Below, one piece after another: positions 8,122 through 15,613 of a DNA stretch of 30,320 nt (position 1 is the stretch's first letter; every line of letters begins with the position of its first letter). The notes below the pieces were generated by a model. The model did not search any database. It worked only from the letters and a program-made list of their open reading frames with translations, and was not told the DNA's origin. The stretch is from an uncultured Senegalimassilia sp. (GTDB taxonomy: Bacteria > Actinomycetota > Coriobacteriia > Coriobacteriales > Eggerthellaceae). The stretch lies in the NCBI RefSeq assembly GCF_934632265.1, contig NZ_CAKTYH010000011.1, positions 1 to 30,320 of the forward strand, written 5' to 3'. The position numbers were made by a program, and so were the translations under genes.

Positions 8122-9185
8122 ACCTCCTCAAGAACACTATCGTAAATGGCTTTCAGCTTCTCGCTATAAGGGCCAAAAGAGTGAAGATAAGCACGTTCCT
8201 TACTGACAGCGCCCATAGCAGCAAGCGTCTCGGGCGCACTTAAGATTCCGACAATCGAATTTGCAATCCCATCAGCGTCGCCGGGAGTGCAGAGGAGTCC
8301 GTTCTGCCCATTGGTGATAAGCTGCGGCAATCCTCCGACTTCAGTCGCTACAATCGGTAGCCCCAGCCCCATGGCCTCAAGAACGCACATGGGCATACCC
8401 TCACCATAAGAGGGCAGAAGGAACAGGGAGGCACGCTTTAGCATCTGAGTCTTTTTGATACCGTCAACCCAACCAACAAGCTCAACCTGCCGGTCAATGC
8501 TGCGCCTGTGAAGCTCGCGCGCCAGCTCCTCCTTCATGCTCCCATTACCACAAATCAGAAAATGCGAGTCAGGAACCCTCTGGAGAACAGATTCGCAGAT
8601 ATCTGGAAGCAAATTGCACCCCTTAATCTGCTCAAGCCTGCTCATAAACACAATCGTTTTAGCGTCCCAGTCAGGCCAGAAATCCTCTTCGTAGACAGGC
8701 GTGAAGTTCTCGAGAACAGCTAATCGTTCCACAGGCACGACGCTCGCAAGACAGTCGCGCCATTCGTCAGACAGAACGATAACTCTATCGCAAAGGCCAT
8801 AAACGCTTTCGATAGTTTTTTTCTTACTTTGCGAAGCGTTAAGGTAGAAAGCCTCCCAATCATCGGAGTGTATTAAGTTAACAACAGGAACGCCCCTTTT
8901 AGATGCAAGCTTTATAAAAGGGATGGATCTGTCAAAGCTTGCGCCGAAAGCCGAATGAATGTGCACCAAATCATAGTTGCGCCTGTTCAGAGAGCCGAGG
9001 CATCTGCAGTACGCCTTACCAGCAACAGCAATCTTCCCAGCAATCCCAAGATCGGCATGTGTGACGATATGGTCAAAAGAGTAGTTTTTGGGCCGAACAG
9101 ACTCGGCATATCCTTTCACCACAGTCCCAATGCCACCTTTTGACTCTGGGCTAGTGCCCAGCATGCACACTCTTCTATTACCCAT
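8118..9185 (-). CDS. GT4-family glycosyltransferase
   Basis: A 355-residue GT-B glycosyltransferase. The N-terminal acceptor-side domain carries the glycine motif SPESKGGIGTVVKGY. The C-terminal donor domain has VFMSRLEQIKGC, HFLICGNGSMKEEL and the E-x7-E region EGMPMCVLEAMGLGLPIVA, all typical of family GT4. It should add one sugar to the undecaprenyl-linked repeat unit at the inner face of the membrane. I chose the ATG at 9185, two bases after the upstream stop codon, with GGAAG inside the end of the wecB-like gene as ribosome site. A TTG six codons upstream (9203) is also open but would overlap that gene. It is close to the point where base composition drops. Confidence 0.85.
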   Translation of the reverse strand: MGNRRVCMLGTSPESKGGIGTVVKGYAESVRPKNYSFDHIVTHADLGIAGKIAVAGKAYCRCLGSLNRRNYDLVHIHSAFGASFDRSIPFIKLASKRGVPVVNLIHSDDWEAFYLNASQSKKKTIESVYGLCDRVIVLSDEWRDCLASVVPVERLAVLENFTPVYEEDFWPDWDAKTIVFMSRLEQIKGCNLLPDICESVLQRVPDSHFLICGNGSMKEELARELHRRSIDRQVELVGWVDGIKKTQMLKRASLFLLPSYGEGMPMCVLEAMGLGLPIVATEVGGLPQLITNGQNGLLCTPGDADGIANSIVGILSAPETLAAMGAVSKERAYLHSFGPYSEKLKAIYDSVLEEV

Positions 9186-9187
9186 GC

Positions 9188-10315
9188 CTATAGCTTCTTC
9201 CAAACCATCTTGTTCACGATGCCGGTGTAGCTCTGCACGAGCTTGATCACCTTGGTGGCCACGTTACGGTCTGCATAGGCGGGCACTTCCACGCCGTCAT
9301 CGCCATTAGCGTGCATGGCCACGGCAAGGTCCACCGCCTGCAGCACCTGCTCCGCCGTGATGGAGCCCACACAGAACACGCCCGCATCCATGGCCTCGGG
9401 GCGCTCGGTGCTCGTGCGCACGCTCACAGCTGGAAACTTGAAGTACGACGCCTCCTCGGGAAGCGTACCCGAGTCGGAGACGACGCACAATGCGTTTCTC
9501 TGCAGCTGGTTATAGTCGAAGAAGCCCAGCGGCTTGTGCTTAATCACGCGCGAGTCGAACGTAAAACCGCGCGCCTCAATCATCTTCGCGCTGCGCGGGT
9601 GGCAACTATACAGCACCGGCACGTCGTAAGTCGCAGCCATCGCGTTCACGGCGCCCATCAGGCTCATGAAGTTGGCCTCAATATCGATGTTCTCTTCGCG
9701 GTGAGCACTGAGCAGAATGTAACGCCCAGCCTCAAGGCGCAGGTCGTCCAGAACGGTCGACGCCTCGATGTTCGGCAGCACCCGGTCCAGTACCTCCGCC
9801 ATGGGGCTGCCCACCACGTAGGTGTTCTCCGGCTTTACGCCGGTATCCAGGATGTAGCGGCGGGCGTGCTCGGAGTAGCACAGGTTCACGTCGCTCGTCA
9901 CGTCCACCACGCGGCGAATGACCTCCTCGGGCAGATTCTCATCCTTGCAGCGGTTGCCCGCCTCCATGTGGAACACGGGGATCTTCAAGCGCTTAGCGGA
10001 GATCACGCATAGGCACGAATTCGTGTCGCCCAGAACCAGCACGGCGTCGGGGCGCTCGGTCGCGAACAACGCGAAGGACTTCGAAATCACATTGCCCATG
10101 GTCTCGCCGAGGTCTCCGCCCACCACGCCCAGATAGTGGTCGGGCTCGCGGATGCCCAGGTCGTCAAAGAACACCTTATTCAGCTCGTAGTCGTAGTTCT
10201 GCCCGGTGTGCACAATGGACAAGTCGAAGTACTCGTCAGCCTTTCGCACCACCTCGGACAGCTTGATGATCTCTGGGCGCGTGCCCATGACCACCATCAG
10301 CTTCAGCTTGCTCAT
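9188..10315 (-). CDS. wecB: UDP-N-acetylhexosamine 2-epimerase (WecB/CapG/WbvD type)
   Basis: A 375-residue protein of the non-hydrolysing UDP-GlcNAc 2-epimerase family: VVMGTRPEIIKLSEV at residues 8-22, VLVLGDTNSCL, FHMEAGNRCKDENLPEE and the C-terminal VVSDSGTLPEEAS region. These segments form the UDP-sugar pocket and carry the acidic and histidine residues used for C2 epimerisation. In this setting, after a CapE-type dehydratase and an RmlD-type reductase, it should act as the third enzyme, converting a UDP-2-acetamido-2,6-dideoxy-L-hexose to its C2 epimer. Its own ribosome site, GAGGTGAT, is embedded in the last codons of the preceding gene, which shows tight coupling. Confidence 0.88.
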   Translation of the reverse strand: MSKLKLMVVMGTRPEIIKLSEVVRKADEYFDLSIVHTGQNYDYELNKVFFDDLGIREPDHYLGVVGGDLGETMGNVISKSFALFATERPDAVLVLGDTNSCLCVISAKRLKIPVFHMEAGNRCKDENLPEEVIRRVVDVTSDVNLCYSEHARRYILDTGVKPENTYVVGSPMAEVLDRVLPNIEASTVLDDLRLEAGRYILLSAHREENIDIEANFMSLMGAVNAMAATYDVPVLYSCHPRSAKMIEARGFTFDSRVIKHKPLGFFDYNQLQRNALCVVSDSGTLPEEASYFKFPAVSVRTSTERPEAMDAGVFCVGSITAEQVLQAVDLAVAMHANGDDGVEVPAYADRNVATKVIKLVQSYTGIVNKMVWKKL

Positions 10316-10317
10316 AT

Positions 10318-11172
10318 TTATATCACCTCGTAGTGGGGATAGAGTTCCTTGTGCGCCCGCACCCAGCCAGCCATTTCGCGAATCTGCTCGGGATAAGACT
10401 TGGGGCGGTACGTAGGCCCGAAATTCGTACGCATCAGCGTTTTGTCCAGCTGAAGGCCGGCGTCGGGAATAATCTCGATTCTCCCGCCGCGTAGTTCGTC
10501 ATTGAACAGCTCTAGCAGCTCGCACTTGTTTATCGAGCCCTCGGGCACCATGTTCACCAGGCCGTGCGCATCTTCAGCCGCTTCGTGCTCCATGGCCTTG
10601 GCCAGCTCAAGCGTCGTCAGTCCTGTCCATATCGCACCGGTGAAGCCCTTGATGGGCCCAGGCTGTTGCATGAACCAGTTCAGAAGCCCTATGCCATTCG
10701 GGTTCATATCCGGCCCCACAATGGAGTTGCGAAAGGTCAGATTCTTTCCGTCGTCGAGTTCACCAGCTGCCTTAGTGCGGTCGTAAGCACTCACCCCGTC
10801 GGGGTTGCTGGCCTCCGTATATGGGCCCGTATTGCCCGCGAACACGCAGTCGGTGCTCATATGGAACACGCGCGCTGAAAGGTCGGCCGTCATGTCAGCC
10901 AGAACGTGCGGCAACTCGCCATTGAGCCACGCCGCGTTGGGATTGGTCTCGGCGGCCTTGTTCAACACGCCCACACAGTTTACGACCACATCGTAGCCGT
11001 CGCGTACGACAGAGCGCAGCTTCGTCATGTCAGTCACGTCGCCCTCCACCTGAAACTCCAGGAAGGGCAGGTCATGTCGCGCGAAGCCGGTCACGTCGTG
11101 GCCCCGCTCCCTCAGGTAGAGGGATATGAGGTGACCAGCCATGCCGGCAGCGCCCAACACCAAGAAACGCAT
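10318..11172 (-). CDS. RmlD/WbvR-like extended SDR sugar-nucleotide reductase
   Basis: This 284-residue short-chain dehydrogenase has an N-terminal NAD(P)-binding motif (FLVLGAAGMAGHLISLY), FHMSTDCVFAGNTGPY and the catalytic Y-x3-K in SAYDRTKAAGE. The length and pattern resemble dTDP-4-dehydrorhamnose reductases. Placed between CapE- and WecB-like genes, it should reduce the 4-keto sugar made by the dehydratase. It lacks the extra C-terminal cupin domain of CapF/WbjC, the reductases of the UDP-L-FucNAc pathway. It therefore looks more like WbvR of the UDP-L-QuiNAc pathway of Vibrio cholerae, and the product may be a UDP-L-RhaNAc/L-QuiNAc type sugar. That stereochemical inference is tentative. 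Two bases separate it from each neighbouring gene. Confidence 0.8.
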   Translation of the reverse strand: MRFLVLGAAGMAGHLISLYLRERGHDVTGFARHDLPFLEFQVEGDVTDMTKLRSVVRDGYDVVVNCVGVLNKAAETNPNAAWLNGELPHVLADMTADLSARVFHMSTDCVFAGNTGPYTEASNPDGVSAYDRTKAAGELDDGKNLTFRNSIVGPDMNPNGIGLLNWFMQQPGPIKGFTGAIWTGLTTLELAKAMEHEAAEDAHGLVNMVPEGSINKCELLELFNDELRGGRIEIIPDAGLQLDKTLMRTNFGPTYRPKSYPEQIREMAGWVRAHKELYPHYEVI

Positions 11173-11174
11173 AC

Positions 11175-12233
11175 CTACTGCACCGCCTCGGCCTCGCAGC
11201 CCTCGAGCGCCAGCTGCACGTACTCGGCGGTTTTGATTTTGTCGATAGTCCCCGCCAAGTCCAGACGCCTCGTATTGTGGGACGTGTAAGGCTCGTCAGC
11301 CTGGGTATGCACTTCGCCCTCCACGAAGAATTTGTCATAGTTCAAGTCGCGCGTATCGGCGTACACGCGGAAGTACTCGCCCATATCCTCGGCGCGTAGG
11401 CGTTCCTCACGAGTCATCAGCGTCTCGTAGAGCTTCTCGCCGTGGCGCGTGCCGATAACGCGCGTCTCAGTGCGACCAAACACCTCCTGTACCGCCTCAG
11501 CGAGGTCGCCGATGGTCGAAGCCGGCGCCTTCTGGACGAACAGGTCACCCGGGTTGGCGTGCTCGAAGGCAAACTGCACCAAATCCACCGCCTCGTCCAG
11601 GTTCATGAGGAAGCGGGTCATGTTTGGATCGGTCACGGTCACGGGCTCGCCCGCGCGAATCTGCTTGATGAACAGAGGGATGACCGAGCCGCGGGAGCAC
11701 ATCACATTACCGTAGCGCGTACAGCAGATGGTGGTGCGACCAGCGCCGTTGCGGGCGTTGGCGTAGATAATGGACTCCATCATGGCCTTGGATTTACCCA
11801 TGGCATTGATAGGGTAGGCGGCCTTGTCGGTGGACAGGCACACTACCTTCTGTACGCCCTCGGCTATAGCAGCGTGCAGCACATTGTCGGTGCCGATCAC
11901 GTTGGTCTTCACTGCCTCCATTGGGAAGAACTCGCAGGAGGGCACCTGCTTCAGAGCAGCCGCGTGAAAAATGAAATCAACGCCGTGCATAGCATCGCGC
12001 ACGCTCTGAGCGTCGCGAACGTCACCAATGAAGAAGCGAACCTTGCGCGCAAGCTCGGGGCTGCACTCCTGCAGGCGGTGGCGCATATCGTCTTGCTTCT
12101 TCTCGTCGCGGCTGAAGATGCGGATCTCCCCGAGATCGCTCTCCATGAAGTGCTTCAACACGGTGTTGCCGAAACTGCCCGTGCCGCCTGTAATCATCAG
12201 GGTCTTACCGGTGAAGGCGCTCGTGTCGCGCAT
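11175..12233 (-). CDS. capE: UDP-GlcNAc 4,6-dehydratase/5-epimerase (CapE/WbjB type)
   Basis: The 352-residue protein has the Rossmann motif MITGGTGSFGNTVLKHF, FHAAALKQVPSCEFFPMEAV, and CLSTDKAAYPINAMGKSKAM. In that last segment the usual catalytic Tyr of Y-x3-K is replaced by Met (MGKSK). This substitution is known in inverting CapE/FlaA1-type dehydratases, so it supports the assignment rather than indicating loss of function. The enzyme removes water from UDP-GlcNAc and inverts C5 to give a UDP-2-acetamido-2,6-dideoxy-L-4-hexulose. It is the first step of the three-gene precursor set that continues with the next two genes. AGAAAGG serves as ribosome site, and the gene begins 4 bases after the WbuB-like gene. 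Confidence 0.9.
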   Translation of the reverse strand: MRDTSAFTGKTLMITGGTGSFGNTVLKHFMESDLGEIRIFSRDEKKQDDMRHRLQECSPELARKVRFFIGDVRDAQSVRDAMHGVDFIFHAAALKQVPSCEFFPMEAVKTNVIGTDNVLHAAIAEGVQKVVCLSTDKAAYPINAMGKSKAMMESIIYANARNGAGRTTICCTRYGNVMCSRGSVIPLFIKQIRAGEPVTVTDPNMTRFLMNLDEAVDLVQFAFEHANPGDLFVQKAPASTIGDLAEAVQEVFGRTETRVIGTRHGEKLYETLMTREERLRAEDMGEYFRVYADTRDLNYDKFFVEGEVHTQADEPYTSHNTRRLDLAGTIDKIKTAEYVQLALEGCEAEAVQ

Positions 12234-12237
12234 CTAA

Positions 12238-13452
12238 CTACCTTTCTGTCCTTGACGCGGTCGCGATGAGAAGCGACTCAATCTCGTCCATGTACCTGTC
12301 TTTTGTAAAGTTGGCCCGGAAATAGGCTCTTCCCGCCTCGCCGCAACCTGAGTAAGCCGCACGGTTGTCGATGAAGTCCTCCATGAGGGCTGCAAGGCCC
12401 TCGGAGTCGCCCGCCGGGGCTGCCTGTCCGCAGCCGGAATCGCGTATAACCTCGGCAGCGGAGCCGCTAATCGCGGCGAGTATTGGCTTGCCGGCGGCCA
12501 TATACCCCTGAAGCCTGCTCGGAAGCGTGGAGCTGATCCACGGAGCACGGGGGACGTTCAGGGTGAGGACGCAGGCATCCGCCATGCGGTAAAAGTCGGG
12601 CATTTCCTCGAAGGGATGCCTGCCGTGGAAGATTACCTTGCCCTCGAGGCCGTTGTCGCCAACGTAGCGCTCGCAGTCGCCGATTACCGACCCGGTGCCC
12701 ACGATGTGCAACTCGAAGTCGTCGCGGTGCTTTATGCGGTTCACAGCTTCCAGCACGCTCGGCATATCCTGTAGCCTGCCGATATTGCCCATCACCATGA
12801 AGCGAGTCTTGGTCGAAGGCGAGGGGTCTAGGTTCATCGAAAGGTAAGTGTCCTCGGCATACTGAGGAACGTACTTCAGATCGACCGGGTCGAAACCATG
12901 TACCTTCTCGAAGCACTCAACATAGGCGCTCGAGTTAGTCGCCACAAAGTCGGCATCGCGGTAGATGTGCGTGCTCGCAGCCTTCACCGCGGGCATCAGG
13001 AACGACAGTTTCTTGGGCAGCATCGCCATCACAGCATCGGGCCAGATGTCGGCGCAGTACAGAAAAGCTGGGCATCCCGAGCGGAGTTTGGCGTCCCTCA
13101 TAGGGGCAGCCATAAGCACCGGGGTGATTTGATAAGCAAAGACAATGTCGAAGTCACCAGGCAGCTCCCGCGCTTTCCGCTTGGCAGCGGCCATGTAGCT
13201 GAAGTAATTGCGCGCCAAACCAGCGATGCCGTTCTTGCGGGGAACTTCCTCCACGCGCACGATGCGCACGCCGTTGCGCTCCTGCAGGCGGTTCTTGCCG
13301 CCCAAATACTCGTCGGGCACCACGCCCGTCGGGTAGTTGGGTACACCTACGAGCGCAGTCACATCGTGGCCACGCCGTACGAGCTCCTCGCAGACCTCGG
13401 TTATCTGGAAGTGCTCAGGCCAGTAGTGCTGGCATATCATCAATATTTTCAC
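12238..13452 (-). CDS. wbuB: WbuB-like glycosyltransferase (probable L-FucNAc/L-QuiNAc transferase)
   Basis: A 404-residue GT4 glycosyltransferase with an N-terminus typical of WbuB/WbjE-like enzymes (ICQHYWPEHFQITEV, VTALVGVPNYPTG, and FLYCADIWPDAVMAM). The donor domain carries FMVMGNIGRLQDM and a C-terminal GYMAAGKPILAAISGSAAE. Relatives are encoded next to L-FucNAc precursor genes and are thought to transfer that class of deoxy-amino sugar, which fits the three precursor genes directly downstream. The start is GTG at 13452, chosen to retain the conserved MKILMICQHYWPEH beginning; the nearest purine-rich site, GGGAG, is rather distant at 11 bases. The in-frame ATG four codons later would cut into the first strand. 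Confidence 0.82.
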   Translation of the reverse strand: MKILMICQHYWPEHFQITEVCEELVRRGHDVTALVGVPNYPTGVVPDEYLGGKNRLQERNGVRIVRVEEVPRKNGIAGLARNYFSYMAAAKRKARELPGDFDIVFAYQITPVLMAAPMRDAKLRSGCPAFLYCADIWPDAVMAMLPKKLSFLMPAVKAASTHIYRDADFVATNSSAYVECFEKVHGFDPVDLKYVPQYAEDTYLSMNLDPSPSTKTRFMVMGNIGRLQDMPSVLEAVNRIKHRDDFELHIVGTGSVIGDCERYVGDNGLEGKVIFHGRHPFEEMPDFYRMADACVLTLNVPRAPWISSTLPSRLQGYMAAGKPILAAISGSAAEVIRDSGCGQAAPAGDSEGLAALMEDFIDNRAAYSGCGEAGRAYFRANFTKDRYMDEIESLLIATASRTER

Positions 13453-13460
13453 GGAGTGTT

Positions 13461-14303
13461 TCAGCTCCCTTGCGCGGTCAGCACCACGCCAACGGTTTGA
13501 ACAATCAACTTAAAATCGCTCCAAACGGAACACTTCCTGATGTAAAGCAAATCCAGGTCGACCCACTCGTCGAAGGTAATCGAGTCGCGGTTGCGACGGG
13601 TTTGCCAGTAGCAGGTCATGCCCGGCTTCACCAGCAACCTTTGGCGCTGGTAGTCGTTGTAGGTCGCCACCTCGTTGGGCAGCGCGGGGCGCGGGCCCAC
13701 AACGCTCATGTCCGAACGGAGCACGTTGATGAACTGCGGCAGCTCGTCCAGGCTCAGCTTGCGCAGAACCTTGCCAACTCGCGTGATGCGCGGGTCTTCG
13801 GCGATCTTGAACACCGGGCCGGTTTTCTCGTTGAGCTCTTTGAGGTCTGCCAGCTTCTCCTCTGCGTCCACGCACATGCTGCGGAACTTCAGCATCTCGA
13901 ACTCGCGACCGTTTTTACCCACGCGGGTCTGCTTGAAGAACACGGGGCCCCTGGGGTCGTCGACCTTCACCAAAATGGCGATGATGACGAACAGCCAGCT
14001 CAGCAGCACTAGAACCGCCGCGCTAAACGCAAAGTCGAAGACGCGCTTCACGAAGCGGTAGGCGATCCGGTCATCGGTCCCCGTAATGGGCTCGTCCCCC
14101 AGTTCCGCCTTCAGCTTCTCGGCGCGCTCAAGGCTTTCGCGACGACGCTCCTGCATATCGAAATCGTAGATGGCGCCGCTACGCACGGTCTTGTGGCTGG
14201 TCGAGGTTTTGCTGGCCGGCGAGGTTTCCGGCATGGCCACGATGTTGCATTGTTCCCTGCGTCCCCCCGTCGATTCCTTTGCAGCCGTAGCTTCCCCGGT
14301 CAT
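13461..14303 (-). CDS. Priming undecaprenyl-phosphate sugar-1-phosphate transferase
   Basis: This 280-residue protein has a hydrophilic N-terminal extension of about 85 residues. One membrane segment follows (RFVKRVFDFAFSAAVLVLLS, then WLFVIIAILVKV). The catalytic bacterial sugar-transferase domain shows GPVFFKQTRVGKNGREFEML, KFRSM, LRKLSLDELPQFINVL and SVVGPRPALP. It begins repeat-unit synthesis by moving a sugar phosphate from a UDP-sugar to undecaprenyl phosphate; which sugar is not evident. It is the short, catalytic-domain form (RfbP-C/WbaP-C, EpsL-like) rather than the long five-helix form. The start is uncertain: ATG at 14303 has only a weak GGGATGG site, and ATG at 14234 is an alternative. 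It is the first assembly gene after loaP, separated by a 103-base gap that holds a hairpin. Confidence 0.87.
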   Translation of the reverse strand: MTGEATAAKESTGGRREQCNIVAMPETSPASKTSTSHKTVRSGAIYDFDMQERRRESLERAEKLKAELGDEPITGTDDRIAYRFVKRVFDFAFSAAVLVLLSWLFVIIAILVKVDDPRGPVFFKQTRVGKNGREFEMLKFRSMCVDAEEKLADLKELNEKTGPVFKIAEDPRITRVGKVLRKLSLDELPQFINVLRSDMSVVGPRPALPNEVATYNDYQRQRLLVKPGMTCYWQTRRNRDSITFDEWVDLDLLYIRKCSVWSDFKLIVQTVGVVLTAQGS

Positions 14304-14324
14304 TACGAATGCGCCATCCCGTCT

Positions 14325-14356
14325 ACGGGCGCCTCCGACGGCGCCATTGCGCCCGT
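14325..14356. promoter_or_regulatory. 8-bp perfect inverted repeat between loaP and the priming transferase gene
   Basis: ACGGGCGC and GCGCCCGT flank a 16-base loop in the only larger gap of the proximal operon. It could be an attenuator, an RNA element bound by the antiterminator, or a processing site. No U-run follows it on the transcribed strand. Confidence 0.45.
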
Positions 14357-14406
14357 CTTCAGCATGTGCATCGTCGTTCCGAATTCCCTTTTCACGCTGC
14401 TGTCGT

Positions 14407-14943
14407 TCACTTTTCCCTATCCAAAAGCTTGCCTTGGGTTTTGCTGACCATTTGCAGGCCTGCTTGGGCTCGCACGGTGCGGCCGCCCATCGGCATTTCC
14501 AGATACGCTAGGCGCTTGCGATGATTCACCTTGCGCACCCAGTCTTCCCTGCCCTTAAGCGGGCCCTCCACGATCACCAGCTTGCCGTCTTCCATGTAGC
14601 CCACGGATTCCCCGACGGTTCGCTGATCTTTTTGGGTGACCTTTTGCACCCACGCTCGTTCGTCTTCGGTCAGGGGGATGAATGCGTTGTCGTTTCCCAG
14701 GATCTTGGTGAGGCTTCTCACGCGGCGCAGCTTGTCGGCCAGCTCGTCTACCTGCGACGTCACGCAGATTAGGTAGCCGGGGAACAAACGCTCCTTCGAA
14801 GGTATCCAGGTGCCATCAGGTCGCCTTTTGCCGGTCAGGTACTGCGGGACGAAGCATTCGTCCAGCACGTCGTCGGCTGCCTGCTTGATGTCGTCGCATG
14901 CCGTCTTCTCGCGGCCGGTCTCAACTTGCACGACGTACCACAC
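14407..14943 (-). CDS. loaP: LoaP-type NusG-family processive antiterminator
   Basis: With a GTG start at 14943 this is a 178-residue NusG paralogue. An N-terminal NGN domain begins with WYVVQVETGREKTACDDI and contains RLFPGYLICVTSQVDEL. A C-terminal KOW region contains KLVIVEGPLKGREDWVRKVN. Such paralogues (LoaP, UpxY, RfaH groups) are typically encoded first in long polysaccharide operons and bind RNA polymerase to suppress termination. I chose the GTG because AAGGGG lies 6 bases upstream and translation then starts directly at the conserved WYVVQ. An upstream TTG at 15075 would add 44 residues unlike any NGN domain. It is transcribed first in the operon, behind a roughly 290-base structured leader. 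Confidence 0.85.
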   Translation of the reverse strand: MWYVVQVETGREKTACDDIKQAADDVLDECFVPQYLTGKRRPDGTWIPSKERLFPGYLICVTSQVDELADKLRRVRSLTKILGNDNAFIPLTEDERAWVQKVTQKDQRTVGESVGYMEDGKLVIVEGPLKGREDWVRKVNHRKRLAYLEMPMGGRTVRAQAGLQMVSKTQGKLLDREK

Positions 14944-15149
14944 GGGCCGCCCCTTTCCGCTTGGCTCCCTGAATTTTGGGATGGCTTCGCCAGCCCGCCA
15001 TGGTGCGGCAGGTGGCTGTTGGAAAACGCATTCATTCCCCTGGCGCCAACGAACATCGAACGCGATGTTGTTCAAGGCACCCTGGTATGGTGCAGGCCGC
15101 CGCGCCCAGGGCGTGCCGGCCTACGGAAAACGTGCTGATGGGATTTCGC

Positions 15150-15179
15150 CGCTATGTCGGTGGCACGACATCTTTAGCG
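15150..15179 (-). promoter_or_regulatory. Leader hairpin 2 of the loaP operon
   Basis: CGCTA and TGTCG pair with CGACA and TAGCG around a 6-base loop, with a 4-base bulge at 15171-15174. An alternative pairing joins CGCCGC at 15147-15152 with GCGGCG at 15182-15187. This indicates a strongly folded RNA leader. Confidence 0.5.
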
Positions 15180-15202
15180 ATGCGGCGGCCCCGACATGAT
15201 GC

Positions 15203-15229
15203 GGAAAACAGTCCATCGGCTTGTTTTCC
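15203..15229 (-). promoter_or_regulatory. Leader hairpin 1 of the loaP operon
   Basis: On the transcribed strand GGAAAACA pairs perfectly with TGTTTTCC across an 11-base loop. The stem can be lengthened by three further pairs (GAT/ATC) past a two-base bulge. It lies just after the probable transcription start and could be the RNA element recognised by LoaP. Its 5' arm can also pair with two later GTTTTCC copies. Confidence 0.5.
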
Positions 15230-15237
15230 ATCACGCA

Positions 15238-15269
15238 ATAATACACGAGAACGGAATCCTTGTTGTAAA
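15238..15269 (-). promoter_or_regulatory. Possible promoter of the polysaccharide operon
   Basis: TATTAT at 15238-15243 (minus strand) is a good -10 element. TTTACA at 15264-15269 is a fair -35 element, but the 20-base spacing is long. Transcription would begin near 15231, directly before hairpin 1. Confidence 0.3.
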
Positions 15270-15389
15270 AATGCTGTTACGCCCCCTACATCTCCGCATG
15301 CGATGTTCCGAGAGCACAGGTTTCTGCAATAAACGCGGTTTTATGTGGGTCTTTGTGAGAGCCGTTCCACAGCAGGCGCAGGATGCCCT

Positions 15390-15417
15390 CGGAAGCGGCT
15401 CGCGGACTGCGCTTCCG
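15390..15417. promoter_or_regulatory. 8-bp perfect inverted repeat in the divergent region
   Basis: CGGAAGCG and CGCTTCCG flank a 12-base spacer, between the two probable divergent promoters. It could be an operator or an RNA hairpin. There is no adjacent T-run to make it an intrinsic terminator. Confidence 0.35.
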
Positions 15418-15563
15418 CTTACCCCCGCCGACGTTGTTCGCGTTTCACCTGATAGCGTGGGCGCGTCTGCCCCGCAGCCCGTTTGGGGCGGCCCCGGCAT
15501 GTGGCTTGCGAATTCCGCGGCCTTTGCTGGGGCCGATCCCCTCGCGTTCGGCGGTTCATCTGC

Positions 15564-15608
15564 TAGAATCGCATCTGCATCGCTTCTATGCTTATCATTT
15601 GGGGGAGA
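15564..15608 (+). promoter_or_regulatory. Probable promoter and ribosome site of the sensor kinase gene
   Basis: TGCTAGAAT (15561-15569) is an extended -10 element without a clear -35. GGGGGAGA at 15601-15608 is a strong ribosome site 5 bases before the TTG at 15614 and decides the start. Confidence 0.45.
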
Positions 15609-15613
15609 CCGTC

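Larger units (their letters stand above)
14944..15613. other. 670-base divergent intergenic region between loaP and the sensor kinase gene
   Basis: No convincing gene lies here. It holds the leader and probable promoter of the polysaccharide operon (minus strand), an inverted repeat, and the probable promoter and ribosome site of the kinase gene (plus strand), which are listed separately. The motif GTTTTCC (minus strand) occurs three times, at 15021-15027, 15125-15131 and 15203-15209. Confidence 0.7.

Noticed and set aside
14944..15075. Longer start (TTG at 15075) for the LoaP-type gene
   Set aside because: It adds 44 residues unrelated to the NGN domain, while GTG at 14943 has AAGGGG at a 6-base spacing and starts at the conserved WYVVQ.
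15383..15613. N-terminal extension of the kinase by 77 codons
   Set aside because: The extension is Pro/Arg/Leu-rich and would hide the signal peptide. TTG at 15614 has a strong ribosome site and begins a typical signal sequence.
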